Source: Alkaliphilus flagellatus (GTDB taxonomy: Bacteria > Bacillota > Clostridia > Peptostreptococcales > Natronincolaceae). Taken from it: DNA of 64,000 nucleotides. A program made the position numbers and the translations under genes. Position 1 is the first letter of the stretch. Each line of letters opens with the position of its first letter. Location: assembly GCF_018919215.1 (NCBI RefSeq), contig NZ_JAHLQK010000001.1, positions 466,430 through 530,429 of the forward strand, written 5' to 3'. Positions 30,847 through 39,580 of this stretch are shown piece after piece. The notes beneath the pieces were generated by a model. That model made no database searches. It was not told where the DNA came from and was given only the letters and a program-made list of their open reading frames with translations.

Positions 30847-31198
30847 AGTGTGAGAAAGTATAAACTTTTTTACTATTTAAGGTTTTTAAAAAAGTAGGAT
30901 GTTGGTAATATTTTAAGTGCGTCATGAGTCGATGCGATAGCATCAGACGAATTTTTTTACATAAGATATTATTGAACGACTTTCATAACTTTTTGGATAC
31001 ATATATAATTGACAGTATCTAGATAAAAAGTTAAAATGAAAAAGTCTGTAATAAATATTTTAAAGTTAAATTTTTGAAATATACTACAGAAATTATTGCT
31101 GATTTAAAATTTTTAAACGTAAATAATTTCCTATATGTTATAAAAAGCATTGAATGGAAATAAATAATAAATTTAGAGGATAGAGAAGAGGAACAATT
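30847..31198. other. Gene-free leader of prfC, with dispersed intergenic repeat
   Basis: No reading frame with a ribosome site is seen in these 350 bases. The first 110 bases share blocks with 52867-52960: GTATAAACTTTTTTACTATT (vs GTATAAAGTTTTTAACTATT), AAAGTAGGAT followed by TAATATTTT, and CATCAGACGAATTTTTTT (vs CATCAGACTAAATTTTTT). A small hairpin GATGC-GATA-GCATC lies at 30931-30944. The remainder is plain AT-rich sequence. Confidence 0.5.
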
Positions 31199-32800
31199 AT
31201 GACAAATGCAAATTCATCTTTTTTAAATGAAGTTAATAGAAGAAGAACCTTTGCGATTATCTCACATCCCGATGCGGGTAAAACAACCTTGACAGAAAAA
31301 CTATTGCTTTATGGTGGAGCTATTCGTTTGGCTGGTTCTGTAAAGGCTAGGAGAGCGCAAAAACATGCAGTATCTGATTGGATGGAAATCGAGAAGCAAA
31401 GAGGTATTTCTGTTACCTCCAGTGTACTTCAATTTGAGTATAACAACTATTGCGTTAATATACTAGACACCCCAGGTCACCAAGACTTTAGTGAGGATAC
31501 TTATCGTACATTAATGGCAGCGGATAGTGCTGTAATGGTAATTGACTGTGCTAAAGGTGTAGAGCCACAGACAAAAAAGCTATTTCAAGTATGTAAAATG
31601 AGAGGTATACCTATTTTCACATTTGTAAATAAGCTAGACCGTGCAGGTAAAGATCCATTTGAGATTATGGAGGAAATTGAAAAGGTATTAGGTATTAGAT
31701 CTTACCCTATGAACTGGCCAATAGGTACTGATGGTGACTTTAAAGGAGTATTCGATCGTCAAAAGCAACAAATAGAAGTATTTCATGAAAAGAATCATGG
31801 TCAAAGTGTAGTAGAATCTACAGCTGGAGATGTAACAGATCCTGCTTTTAGAGATTTACTAGGTGTAGATTTACACAATCGATTGATGGAAGAAATTGAG
31901 CTGCTTGATATGGCTGGGGATGATTATGATTTAAACAAAATTCTAAAGGGTGAGCTAACTCCTATGTTCTTTGGTAGTGCGATGACTACCTTTGGAGTAA
32001 AGCCATTTTTAGAATATTTCTTAAAAATGACAAATTCTCCATCCGGTAGAATGAGTAATCATGGAGAGATTACTCCAGAGTCTGAAAACTTTACGGGCTT
32101 TGTATTTAAAATTCAAGCTAATATGAATCCAGCCCATCGTGACCGTATAGCTTTTATTCGTATTTGTTCAGGAGAATTCCAAAAGGGTATGGAAGTTGAT
32201 CATGTGCGAATAAATAAAAAGGTAAGATTATCACAACCCCAACAATTTTTAGCTCAAGATAGGGTAGTAGTAGAAAAGGCTTATCCTGGAGATATTATAG
32301 GTATTCACGACCCAGGTATATTTAATATCGGAGATACCTTGTGTCAAGATGGATCAAAGACCAAATATGAAGGAATTCCTGTGTTTGCTTCTGAGCATTT
32401 TGCCAAGATATATGCAAAGGATTCTATGAAGAGAAAACAATTTTTAAAGGGTATTACACAGCTAGCAGAAGAAGGTGCTATTCAAGTATTTAGGCAGTTA
32501 TACATTGGAACAGAGGAACTAATAATAGGTGTAGTTGGTGTACTTCAGTTTGAAGTATTAGAATATCGTCTTCAAAATGAATACGGGGTAGATATTAAAA
32601 TGCAGCAACTACCTTATAGATATATTCGTTGGGTAGAAATGAAGGACTTTGACCCAGATACATTTAAGACAACAACTGATACATTGATTGTAGAAGATGA
32701 TGAAGAAAGACCAGTATTATTATTCCAAAATGAATGGTCAATACAGAGAGTAGCAGAGCGTAATCCCAATGCTACATTAAAGGAAATTTCCATAAAATAG
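31199..32800 (+). CDS. prfC: Peptide chain release factor 3
   Basis: This 533-residue translational GTPase recycles RF1/RF2 from the ribosome after termination. The G1 loop SHPDAGKTTLTEK (about residues 22-34), G2 region KQRGISVTSSV, G3 DTPGHQDFSEDT and G4 NKLDRAGKDP are all intact, and RRAQKHAVSDWMEIEKQRGIS is diagnostic of RF3 over EF-G. Length is the family norm. AGAGGAAC precedes the ATG. It is monocistronic and faces a sigma-54 activator gene across a shared terminator. Confidence 0.96.
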   Translation: MTNANSSFLNEVNRRRTFAIISHPDAGKTTLTEKLLLYGGAIRLAGSVKARRAQKHAVSDWMEIEKQRGISVTSSVLQFEYNNYCVNILDTPGHQDFSEDTYRTLMAADSAVMVIDCAKGVEPQTKKLFQVCKMRGIPIFTFVNKLDRAGKDPFEIMEEIEKVLGIRSYPMNWPIGTDGDFKGVFDRQKQQIEVFHEKNHGQSVVESTAGDVTDPAFRDLLGVDLHNRLMEEIELLDMAGDDYDLNKILKGELTPMFFGSAMTTFGVKPFLEYFLKMTNSPSGRMSNHGEITPESENFTGFVFKIQANMNPAHRDRIAFIRICSGEFQKGMEVDHVRINKKVRLSQPQQFLAQDRVVVEKAYPGDIIGIHDPGIFNIGDTLCQDGSKTKYEGIPVFASEHFAKIYAKDSMKRKQFLKGITQLAEEGAIQVFRQLYIGTEELIIGVVGVLQFEVLEYRLQNEYGVDIKMQQLPYRYIRWVEMKDFDPDTFKTTTDTLIVEDDEERPVLLFQNEWSIQRVAERNPNATLKEISIK

Positions 32801-32838
32801 TTACCTTTTAATTTCACATTAATGATTTTTTATATAAT

Positions 32839-32887
32839 AAATACTAAAAGTCCCTAAAATTTAAAATTTTAGGGACTTTTAGTATTT
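32839..32887. terminator. Long bidirectional terminator between prfC and the sigma-54 activator
   Basis: 23-base perfect arms (32839-32861 and 32865-32887) with a three-base loop. The core is AAAAGTCCCTAAAATT and its complement. It serves both convergent genes. Confidence 0.85.
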
Positions 32888-32896
32888 ATTAAAAAA

Positions 32897-34267
32897 TTAA
32901 TTAATATTATACTTTTTTATCTTTTTCCATAATGTAGAGCGACTTATACCCATATGTTTAGCAACATCATTTTTAGATCCTTTCATTTGTATAAGTAAAT
33001 CAATAATCTCCTGTTTTTCTGTGTTCTCAAGAGTTAAACTTACATTATTATTAATATTTTGAATTGATGAAGAGGAATACTTATCAATAAGTTGATCAAT
33101 AACCATATTTAAATCATCTTTTAATAAATTTGCTTCTAATAAAAGTGTTAAACGACTAAGAACATTTTCAAGTTCCCTTATATTTCCCGGAAAATCATGA
33201 TTAGAAAGTAAATTTAAAATATTCATTATTGTTTTTTTGTTTTTTGAATATAATGCATGATTGACTTTTGTAAAGTAGTTAATAGAAAAAAGAATTATAT
33301 CTTCTTTTCTTTCTCTTAAAGGAGGTATTTTAAGGTTTAAGACATTTAAACGATACATTAAATCCAATCTAAAATTCCCTTTTTCAACTTCTTCAATTAG
33401 ATTTTTATTTGTAGCGGAAATAATCCTAACATCTACTGGTATTATTTTATTGCTTCCTATTGGTCTAATTTGCTTTTCCTGAAGAACCCTTAATAATTTA
33501 GCCTGAACGGACAAAGGTATTTCACCTATTTCATCTAAAAATATTGTACCTCTATGTGCTTGCTGAAATAAACCCATTTTACCTCCTTTCTTGGCACCCG
33601 TAAAGGAAGCTTCAGAGTATCCGAAAAGTTCTGATTCTAAAATACTTTCAGGTAAGGTGGTGCAGTTTAAAGCAACAAAAGGACAATCTTTTCTATCACT
33701 ATAATTATGGATACTTTGTGCAAATAGCTCTTTTCCCGTTCCACTCTCGCCATTTATCAAAATAGCTGATGATGTTTTTGCATAGATTTTGGCTATTTTA
33801 ATTACGTCTGCCATGTTTTGGCTCTTGTGTATAATATCATCAAAATTATATTTAGCAAAAAATCCTGTATCTATAATTTTATTTCTGATATCCATTTCAT
33901 TTTCCTGTATTTTATTAACATCTTGAAACAATGCTACTGCTCCTATAATTTCATTATCACTATAAATAGGAATTCTGTTTATAATTATTTTTTTGTTATT
34001 TCTTATAGCTAGTCTGTTTTTGTGTACTTCCCCAGTTTGTAAAACTTTAACCAAGTCAGAATCAGGAAAAAAATCCGTTGTTTCCTTGTATAACATTTCT
34101 GGAATAGGCATATTTAAAAATTCTTCGGCCCACTTATTGATATTTACTATAATCTTGTCCTTATTAATTACTACAATACCGCTGTAAGAAAAATTTAAAA
34201 CAGTTTTAAATACTTCTAAATCAAGTTTGGTTTTAAAATCATTTTTATTTGAATTCATATTTATCAT
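32897..34267 (-). CDS. Sigma-54-dependent transcriptional activator with PAS domain
   Basis: This 456-residue enhancer-binding protein has an N-terminal PAS-like sensor (about residues 15-130, including NFSYSGIVVINKDKIIVNINKWAEEFL). A central AAA+ domain follows, with Walker A INGESGTGKELFAQSIH, the loop GYSEASFTGAKKGG (a GAFTGA variant with Ser for Ala/Gly and Phe kept), Walker B GTIFLDEIGEIPLSVQAKLLRVLQE and arginine finger region RIISATNKNL. A C-terminal Fis-type helix-turn-helix (KNDVAKHMGISRSTLWKKIKKY) ends the protein. It is divergent from the CoA-transferase operon, which has a sigma-54 promoter, and is therefore its likely activator. The first ATG lies close behind AGGTGGG; ATG 34258 is an alternative start. 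Confidence 0.93.
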   Translation of the reverse strand: MINMNSNKNDFKTKLDLEVFKTVLNFSYSGIVVINKDKIIVNINKWAEEFLNMPIPEMLYKETTDFFPDSDLVKVLQTGEVHKNRLAIRNNKKIIINRIPIYSDNEIIGAVALFQDVNKIQENEMDIRNKIIDTGFFAKYNFDDIIHKSQNMADVIKIAKIYAKTSSAILINGESGTGKELFAQSIHNYSDRKDCPFVALNCTTLPESILESELFGYSEASFTGAKKGGKMGLFQQAHRGTIFLDEIGEIPLSVQAKLLRVLQEKQIRPIGSNKIIPVDVRIISATNKNLIEEVEKGNFRLDLMYRLNVLNLKIPPLRERKEDIILFSINYFTKVNHALYSKNKKTIMNILNLLSNHDFPGNIRELENVLSRLTLLLEANLLKDDLNMVIDQLIDKYSSSSIQNINNNVSLTLENTEKQEIIDLLIQMKGSKNDVAKHMGISRSTLWKKIKKYNIN

Positions 34268-34326
34268 AATCCCACCTACTTAGAATAGAGTATAGGTTAA
34301 GCATACCATAAATAATACAAAATGAA

Positions 34327-34366
34327 ACAAAAATATACAAAAATAAACAAAAGAATACTAAAAATA
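34327..34366 (+). repeat. Four A-rich repeats phased at 10 bases, possible activator site
   Basis: ACAAAAATAT, ACAAAAATAA, ACAAAAGAAT and ACTAAAAATA follow each other without gaps. They lie about 45-80 bases upstream of the sigma-54 promoter, where enhancer sites or bent DNA are expected. Phased A-tracts curve DNA, which would help looping by the activator. Confidence 0.45.
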
Positions 34367-34407
34367 AAATTATTTCTGAAAAAACAACAAAATTCATACA
34401 ATATATT

Positions 34408-34424
34408 TTGGCATGAATTTTGCT
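34408..34424 (+). promoter_or_regulatory. Sigma-54 (-24/-12) promoter
   Basis: TTGGCATGAATTTTGCT matches the YTGGCAYG-N4-TTGCW consensus. The GG at 34410-34411 and GC at 34422-34423 have the required spacing. It lies about 70 bases upstream of the CoA-transferase gene and next to a divergent sigma-54 activator. Confidence 0.9.
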
Positions 34425-34491
34425 CTAATAAATAATGAGTAAAAAATATAAAGCTAAAAATTAAATAATAGCTAAATTTTAGGAGGTAATT

Positions 34492-35688
34492 ATGAAAAAC
34501 AGAGGAGCATTAGAAGGAATTAAAATTTTAGATTTGACTCGAGTATTGGCAGGACCATTTTGCACAATGATGTTGGCGGATATGGGAGCTGAGGTAATAA
34601 AAATAGAAATACCAGGTAAAGGCGATGACACAAGAAACTTTGGACCATATAAAAATGGTGAAAGTTTATATTACGCCAATGTAAACAGAAATAAAAAAGG
34701 TATCACATTAAATCTAAAGAAGCCTGAGGGTAAAGAATTATTCTTAGAAATGGTTAAAAACGCTGATGTAGTAGTTGAAAATTATAGGCCAGGAGTTATG
34801 GATAAGTTAGGCTTAGGTTATGATGTTCTTTCAGAAGTGAATGATAAGATTATTTATGCTGCAGTATCAGGATTTGGAAGTTATGGACCTTATTCAGACC
34901 GACCAGGATATGATATTATTGCACAAGCAATGGGCGGTCTTATGGCTATTTCTGGTTGGCCAGGAGGGAATCCTACAAGAGTTGGAAATGCAATGGGAGA
35001 TGTTTTAGGTGGTCTATCACTTACAATTGGTGTATTAGCAGCTCTTAATGGAAGACATGTTACAGGAAAAGGGCAAAGAGTAGACGTTTCATTAGTTGAT
35101 TCAGTTGTAGCAAGTTTAGAAACAGGAACACAAAGATATTTTGCTTCAGGTGAAATACCAGAAAAACTTGGAAATAGATATGCAGCTGCTTATCCTTATG
35201 ACTCATTCCAAGCTAAAGATGGTTTCTTTGTTATCGGATGTGGAAACCAAAAGCTGTATGAGATTTTATGTCAGGTAATGAAGAAACCAGAATTAATCAC
35301 AGATGAAAGATTTGCTACTATGGCGGATAGAAACCAAAATCATGTAGAATTAAAGGAAATAATAGAACAGTGGTCAATAAACTTTACCATAGATGAAGCA
35401 GTCGACACAATATTAGGAGCTGGAGTACCTGCGGCACCAATCTATGATATGAAGAGATTAACTGAGGACGAACATATAGCAAATGTAAGAGAAATGTTTG
35501 TTGATGTTCATCATCCAATTATAGGAGATATGAAGGTTAATGGATGCCATGTAAAACTTTCTGATACAAAACCTACTATTAAATGCGCAGCACCTACATT
35601 AGGTCAGGATAATGAAGAAGTTTATAAAAGTATATTGAACTTAAGCAAAGAACAATTAGATGAATTAAAAAATAATGGAATAATATAA
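34492..35688 (+). CDS. Class III (CaiB/BaiF) CoA-transferase
   Basis: This 398-residue class III CoA-transferase moves CoA between carboxylic acids. The opening EGIKILDLTRVLAGPFCTMMLADMGAEVIKIEIPGKGDD, NRNKKGITLNLKKPEG and VVENYRPGVMDKLGLGYDVL are family hallmarks. The catalytic aspartate is expected at D170 in GNAMGD. It is the first gene of a sigma-54-driven operon with a dicarboxylate-type carrier and an HMG-CoA-lyase-like enzyme, so the acid activated is probably a branched dicarboxylate such as 3-hydroxy-3-methylglutarate (compare SUGCT) or a related acid. AGGAGG precedes the ATG by seven bases. Confidence 0.92.
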   Translation: MKNRGALEGIKILDLTRVLAGPFCTMMLADMGAEVIKIEIPGKGDDTRNFGPYKNGESLYYANVNRNKKGITLNLKKPEGKELFLEMVKNADVVVENYRPGVMDKLGLGYDVLSEVNDKIIYAAVSGFGSYGPYSDRPGYDIIAQAMGGLMAISGWPGGNPTRVGNAMGDVLGGLSLTIGVLAALNGRHVTGKGQRVDVSLVDSVVASLETGTQRYFASGEIPEKLGNRYAAAYPYDSFQAKDGFFVIGCGNQKLYEILCQVMKKPELITDERFATMADRNQNHVELKEIIEQWSINFTIDEAVDTILGAGVPAAPIYDMKRLTEDEHIANVREMFVDVHHPIIGDMKVNGCHVKLSDTKPTIKCAAPTLGQDNEEVYKSILNLSKEQLDELKNNGII

Positions 35689-35750
35689 TAGGCTTTTCAA
35701 GCTTTGATATCGAATATAACCAAATAAACTAAGGTGGGGGTTTAAGAATT

Positions 35751-37010
35751 GTGGAAAACATGGGCTTAATATCATTGATTTTACTATTTGTAGTAATTGT
35801 TATTGGATTTTTAAGAAAAACAAATGTAGGTATACTGGCTATAGCAGCATCACTAATAGTTGGTAGGCTAGCTGGAATTGCAGACAAAGAAATTATATCA
35901 GGTTTTAGTTCTTCACTTTTTATTATGTTAGCTGGTGTAACATATTTATTTAGTATAGTTAATGTTAATGGTACCTTAGAATTATTAGCTAAGAAAATTG
36001 TATCCGTAGTTGGAAAAAGAACATGGTTGATACCAATAGTAGTATTTGTTGTTGGATTTATTATTCCAGCGGTGGGACCTGGTGCTGTACCGGCACTTGC
36101 TATCATGCCTGCGTTTTCAGTACCTTTAGCGCTTGTAATAGGCGTCGAACCTATTATGTTAGGATTAATAGGGGTAATTGGCCTCTTTGGTGGTAGAATG
36201 ACGGCCATTACACCTGAAGGTATTCTTATTGCCGACTTAGCATCAAAACAGGGAATTACAGGTGTGATTAAGCCATTATTATTAAATGCTACATTTACTT
36301 CTATTATACTTTCAGTGATTATTTATGTTTACTATAAAGGATATAAACCTAAAAATCAAAATATTTTAAAAGCAAGCGAATTACCTAAGTTCAACAAGGA
36401 TCAAGTCATTACAATTATAGGTGTTTTAGCAATGCTGTTTATAGTACTAATATTAAAAATAAATGTTGGACTTGCTTCTTTCTTGATAGGATCAATTCTT
36501 ATGGTTCTAAATGTTGCTGATGAAGCCCAGTCTATTAAAAATATACCTTGGAGTGTTATATTACTTATCACTGGTGTTGGATTATTTATGGAAATTGTTG
36601 TGAAATTAGGTGGTATTAATATATTAGCAACTGCACTATCATCAATTATGGGACCGCGTACAGCAGGGCCTATTATGGGTATCACAGGGGGAATGATGTC
36701 TTGGTTTAGTTCTGCTCTAGGTGTAGTTTATCCAACATTGATTCCTACAGTAGGTACAATTATTGAAACAGTTGGTGGTTCTATTACTGCAACGGAGTTA
36801 ATTTCAACTATAGGTATTGCGGCTTCAGTTGCAGGGTTAAGTCCAGCTTCCAGTGGCGGTGCATTAATATTGGCAGCAATTGTTGCTAATACTGAATGCA
36901 GCAAAGAAGAGCAAAATAAAATATTTGTTGAATTATTTATTTGGTCAATATTTTCACTAGCTCTTGTTGCTTTTATTGGACTGTTGGGAGGATATAGAAT
37001 TATTAAGTAA
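35751..37010 (+). CDS. Dicarboxylate carrier, MatC/SLC13-like (ion transporter superfamily)
   Basis: This 419-residue membrane protein has 10-12 hydrophobic segments. The pattern VVIVIGFLRKTNVGILAIAASLIVGRLAG at the N terminus fits the MatC N-domain (PF07158). Two re-entrant-like repeats, VGPGAVPALAIMPAFSVPLALVIGVEPIMLGLIG and LSPASSGGALILAAI, fit ion transporter/DASS-type carriers. The GTG start at 35751 is ten bases after GGTGGGGG; an internal ATG at 35760 is possible. Placement between a CoA-transferase and a CoA lyase strongly suggests it imports the acid they degrade. Confidence 0.85.
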   Translation: MENMGLISLILLFVVIVIGFLRKTNVGILAIAASLIVGRLAGIADKEIISGFSSSLFIMLAGVTYLFSIVNVNGTLELLAKKIVSVVGKRTWLIPIVVFVVGFIIPAVGPGAVPALAIMPAFSVPLALVIGVEPIMLGLIGVIGLFGGRMTAITPEGILIADLASKQGITGVIKPLLLNATFTSIILSVIIYVYYKGYKPKNQNILKASELPKFNKDQVITIIGVLAMLFIVLILKINVGLASFLIGSILMVLNVADEAQSIKNIPWSVILLITGVGLFMEIVVKLGGINILATALSSIMGPRTAGPIMGITGGMMSWFSSALGVVYPTLIPTVGTIIETVGGSITATELISTIGIAASVAGLSPASSGGALILAAIVANTECSKEEQNKIFVELFIWSIFSLALVAFIGLLGGYRIIK

Positions 37011-37039
37011 TATTATAAAAAATATAAGAGGTGAAGATT

Positions 37040-37939
37040 ATGAATATTCCTAAAAATGTTGAAATAATTGAAGTTTGCCCAAGGGATGGGTTTCAAAATG
37101 TGAAGGATTTTATTAAAACCGAAGATAAAATTGAAATTATTAAAAAGCTAGTTGATGTTGGATATAAAAAAATAGAAATTACATCTTTTGTAAATCCTAA
37201 ATGGATACCTCAAATGGTTGACGCTGCTGATGTAGTTGCAGAAATAAAAAATTATACTAGAGGTAAAGATGTAGGACTAATGGGATTGATTCCGAATAAA
37301 AGAGGAGCTGCAAATGCTGAATGCACTGGTATTGATTGGATTTCATATGTTGTATCTGTAAGTGAAAAACATAATATGGCAAATGTAAATAGAACTGTAG
37401 AACAATCTATGGCAGAATTTGAAGAAATTGTAGGAGATAAAAAGGGAATGAAAGTAAGACTGGGTATTGCAACGGCCTTAGGGTGTCCTTTTGGAGAAGA
37501 AATAAAAACAGAAAAAATAATAAGTATGGCTGAAAAAGGATTAAAGCTAGGGGCAGATAGTATATTAATAGCAGATACTGTTGGCTTAGGAAATCCAGTT
37601 TTAGTGGATAGAGTACTAGGTGAAATGAAAAAGTATATTGATATGGACAAAATATGTATGCATTTACATGATACTAGAGGTTTGAGTCTAGCCCATACAC
37701 TTGTTGCCATGAACCATGGAGTTAAAGTATTTGAATCTGCTGCTGGAGGACTTGGAGGTTGTCCTTTTGCTCCAGGAGCATCGGGAAACTGTGCAACAGA
37801 GGATTTAGCCAATATGCTTATGGGAATGGGAGTAGATATTAATTTAAATATAGAAGAATTAAACAAGGCAGTAGATTTAATTAAACAAAAAGTAAACTCT
37901 CCTATAGTTAGTCATATGAATAGCCTATGTAAAAAATAA
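37040..37939 (+). CDS. Hydroxymethylglutaryl-CoA lyase-like enzyme
   Basis: This 299-residue TIM-barrel lyase of the HMGL family cleaves HMG-CoA to acetyl-CoA and acetoacetate. The N-terminal EVCPRDGFQNVKDFIKTEDKI, KKIEITSFVNPKWIPQMVDA, the metal/histidine strand MHLHDTRGLSLAHTLVAMNHG and the active-site loop AAGGLGGCPFAPGASGNCATEDL (catalytic Cys near 240) closely follow true HMG-CoA lyases. ATG 37040 has AGAGGTG seven bases upstream; GTG 37031 overlaps that site. A related hydroxyacyl-CoA such as citramalyl-type substrates cannot be excluded. Its position as last gene of the sigma-54 operon gives the pathway its end point. Confidence 0.9.
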   Translation: MNIPKNVEIIEVCPRDGFQNVKDFIKTEDKIEIIKKLVDVGYKKIEITSFVNPKWIPQMVDAADVVAEIKNYTRGKDVGLMGLIPNKRGAANAECTGIDWISYVVSVSEKHNMANVNRTVEQSMAEFEEIVGDKKGMKVRLGIATALGCPFGEEIKTEKIISMAEKGLKLGADSILIADTVGLGNPVLVDRVLGEMKKYIDMDKICMHLHDTRGLSLAHTLVAMNHGVKVFESAAGGLGGCPFAPGASGNCATEDLANMLMGMGVDINLNIEELNKAVDLIKQKVNSPIVSHMNSLCKK

Positions 37940-37991
37940 ATATAGTACTAATACTTCATATAAATTATGTGGTTAGTACCATTAGAAAATA

Positions 37992-38023
37992 TAAAAAAAC
38001 CTGCTTAAATAGTAGGTTTTTTT
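37992..38023 (+). terminator. Terminator of the sigma-54 operon
   Basis: AAAAAAACCTGC / GTAGGTTTTTTT with a short loop and one mismatch. Confidence 0.75.
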
Positions 38024-38055
38024 ATAAATTAATATATTGTGCATAAAACTTTAGA

Positions 38056-38080
38056 GAAAGCATCGAAGATGCTTTTTTTA
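38056..38080 (+). terminator. Second hairpin terminator
   Basis: AAAGCATC-GAA-GATGCTTTTTTT, about 35 bases beyond the first terminator. A back-up stop. Confidence 0.7.
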
Positions 38081-38172
38081 TATTAATATTAATTATTATA
38101 GAATACAGTTTAGTTTTGAGTATAATGGTTATATAATTTAAAGAATATATAATTTAGAATAGGGGTGGCTAT

Positions 38173-39114
38173 ATGAAAGCTTTGTTTACATATAATTATG
38201 GAAACGAAAAAATGGATCTTATTAGAAATTTAGGCTATGAAGTTATATTAAAGGATGAAAAAAACATTGAGTATAGTGATGATATAGAGGATATAGAAGT
38301 TTTTGTTTGCTATAATCCTTTTTCTACGCTAGATATTACTAAAATGAAAAACCTTAAATGGATTCAGCTCTCTAGCATAGGGGTTGATCAGGTTCCGGCC
38401 GAGACTATATTAAAAAACAATATTATTTTAACTAATAATAAAGGTGGATATAGCATTCCAATGGGAGAATGGGTTGTGCTTAAAACCTTGGAAATATATA
38501 AAAAGAGTGTAGATCTTTATAGTCAACAAAGAGCCAAAAAGTGGAAGATGAATACTAAGCTTTTAGAGCTTTGTGGAAAAAATATAGCTTTTATTGGTAC
38601 TGGAAGTATTGCTGTAGAATCTGCCAAAAGATTTCAGGGTTTTGAAGCGAATGTAATTGGAATAAATACAAAGGGGACAGAAACTAATTACTTTAACAAA
38701 TGTTACTCTATAGATGAATTAGATAAAGTTTTGGCTATTAGCGATGTAGTTATTTTAACTATACCTTATACCGAGGATACGCATCATTTAATCAATCGGG
38801 ATAAATTGAATAAGATGAAGAAAGATGCCGTGCTTATTAATGTTTCTAGAGGAAGTATTATAAATGAAAAGGATTTGATAGACCACCTAAGGGAAGGCAA
38901 CCTGCTAGGAGCTGCTTTGGATGTATTTGAGGAAGAACCTTTGCCAGCAGAAAATCCTCTGTGGAATATGGAAAATGTAATTGTTACTCCACATAACTCT
39001 TGGATGTCTGAAATGAGAGATGAAAGAAGGTTTAAAACTATATTTGAAAATATGGAAAGGTATATAAAAGAAGAAGAACTTATTAATTTAGTTAATTTAA
39101 AAAGAGGATATTAG
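38173..39114 (+). CDS. D-isomer-specific 2-hydroxyacid dehydrogenase
   Basis: This 313-residue NAD-dependent dehydrogenase reduces 2-keto acids to D-2-hydroxy acids or the reverse. It has an N-terminal catalytic half, then the Rossmann fold with GKNIAFIGTGSIAVESAKRFQGF (about residues 135-157). The catalytic Arg lies in LINVSRGSIINEKDLIDHL, the Glu in DVFEEEPLP and the His in VIVTPHNSW. GxGxxA replaces the more common GxGxxG, which is tolerated in this family. Substrate is not predictable. It is followed by an unknown 116-residue gene 20 bases later. Confidence 0.9.
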   Translation: MKALFTYNYGNEKMDLIRNLGYEVILKDEKNIEYSDDIEDIEVFVCYNPFSTLDITKMKNLKWIQLSSIGVDQVPAETILKNNIILTNNKGGYSIPMGEWVVLKTLEIYKKSVDLYSQQRAKKWKMNTKLLELCGKNIAFIGTGSIAVESAKRFQGFEANVIGINTKGTETNYFNKCYSIDELDKVLAISDVVILTIPYTEDTHHLINRDKLNKMKKDAVLINVSRGSIINEKDLIDHLREGNLLGAALDVFEEEPLPAENPLWNMENVIVTPHNSWMSEMRDERRFKTIFENMERYIKEEELINLVNLKRGY

Positions 39115-39134
39115 TCAAAGGATGGAAAAATAAA

Positions 39135-39485
39135 ATGTATAAAAAAAGTAATTTTGTTTTGAAAAGCGACTTTGAAATTAGAGAAATTAGACAAGAGGAT
39201 GAAAATGGCGATGTAGATCTTTTTATTCCAATAGAATATAAAACGGTAAACTTATTTTTACCTTTTATTAAAGAAGAAAATATGTCTAGAATACAATTAT
39301 CCGAAGTTAAAAGTATAGTTATAAGGTTTAATACTAGTAATGTTAATAATAGATGTAGCATTCATTTTCTAAAAAATATAGATTTGCTATCTCATTTACT
39401 TAATTTTGAACTTGATTATGAACAATATGCAATAATTGTTAAACAAGAGGAATATAGTGTTTCCTTTAAGCTAATAGAGAAATAA
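39135..39485 (+). CDS. Hypothetical protein (116 residues)
   Basis: I do not recognise this family. The protein is soluble, acidic/lysine mixed and probably mostly beta (DLFIPIEYKTVNLFLPFI, KSIVIRFNTSNVNNRCSIHFL, YAIIVKQEEYSVSFKLIE). It has no signal, cysteine pair or nucleotide motif. AAAGGA lies about 12 bases before the ATG. It sits 20 bases after the hydroxyacid dehydrogenase gene, so cotranscription is likely, and a perfect palindromic terminator ends the unit. Confidence 0.65.
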   Translation: MYKKSNFVLKSDFEIREIRQEDENGDVDLFIPIEYKTVNLFLPFIKEENMSRIQLSEVKSIVIRFNTSNVNNRCSIHFLKNIDLLSHLLNFELDYEQYAIIVKQEEYSVSFKLIEK

Positions 39486-39490
39486 TATTT

Positions 39491-39521
39491 ATTTGCCTGA
39501 AATATTTCAGGCAAATTTTTT
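39491..39521 (+). terminator. Terminator after hypothetical gene
   Basis: Continuous palindrome with half-site ATTTGCCTGAAAT (39491-39516) followed by six T. Confidence 0.8.
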
Positions 39522-39580
39522 ATAACTAAAATAGAAGTGTTGCATATAATAGTAATGTGAATAAAAAAAGGAGGTGCACT

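Noticed and set aside
37252-37866. 204-residue minus-strand frame inside the HMG-CoA lyase gene
   Set aside because: It is the antisense shadow of a well-conserved gene and has no ribosome site or family motifs.
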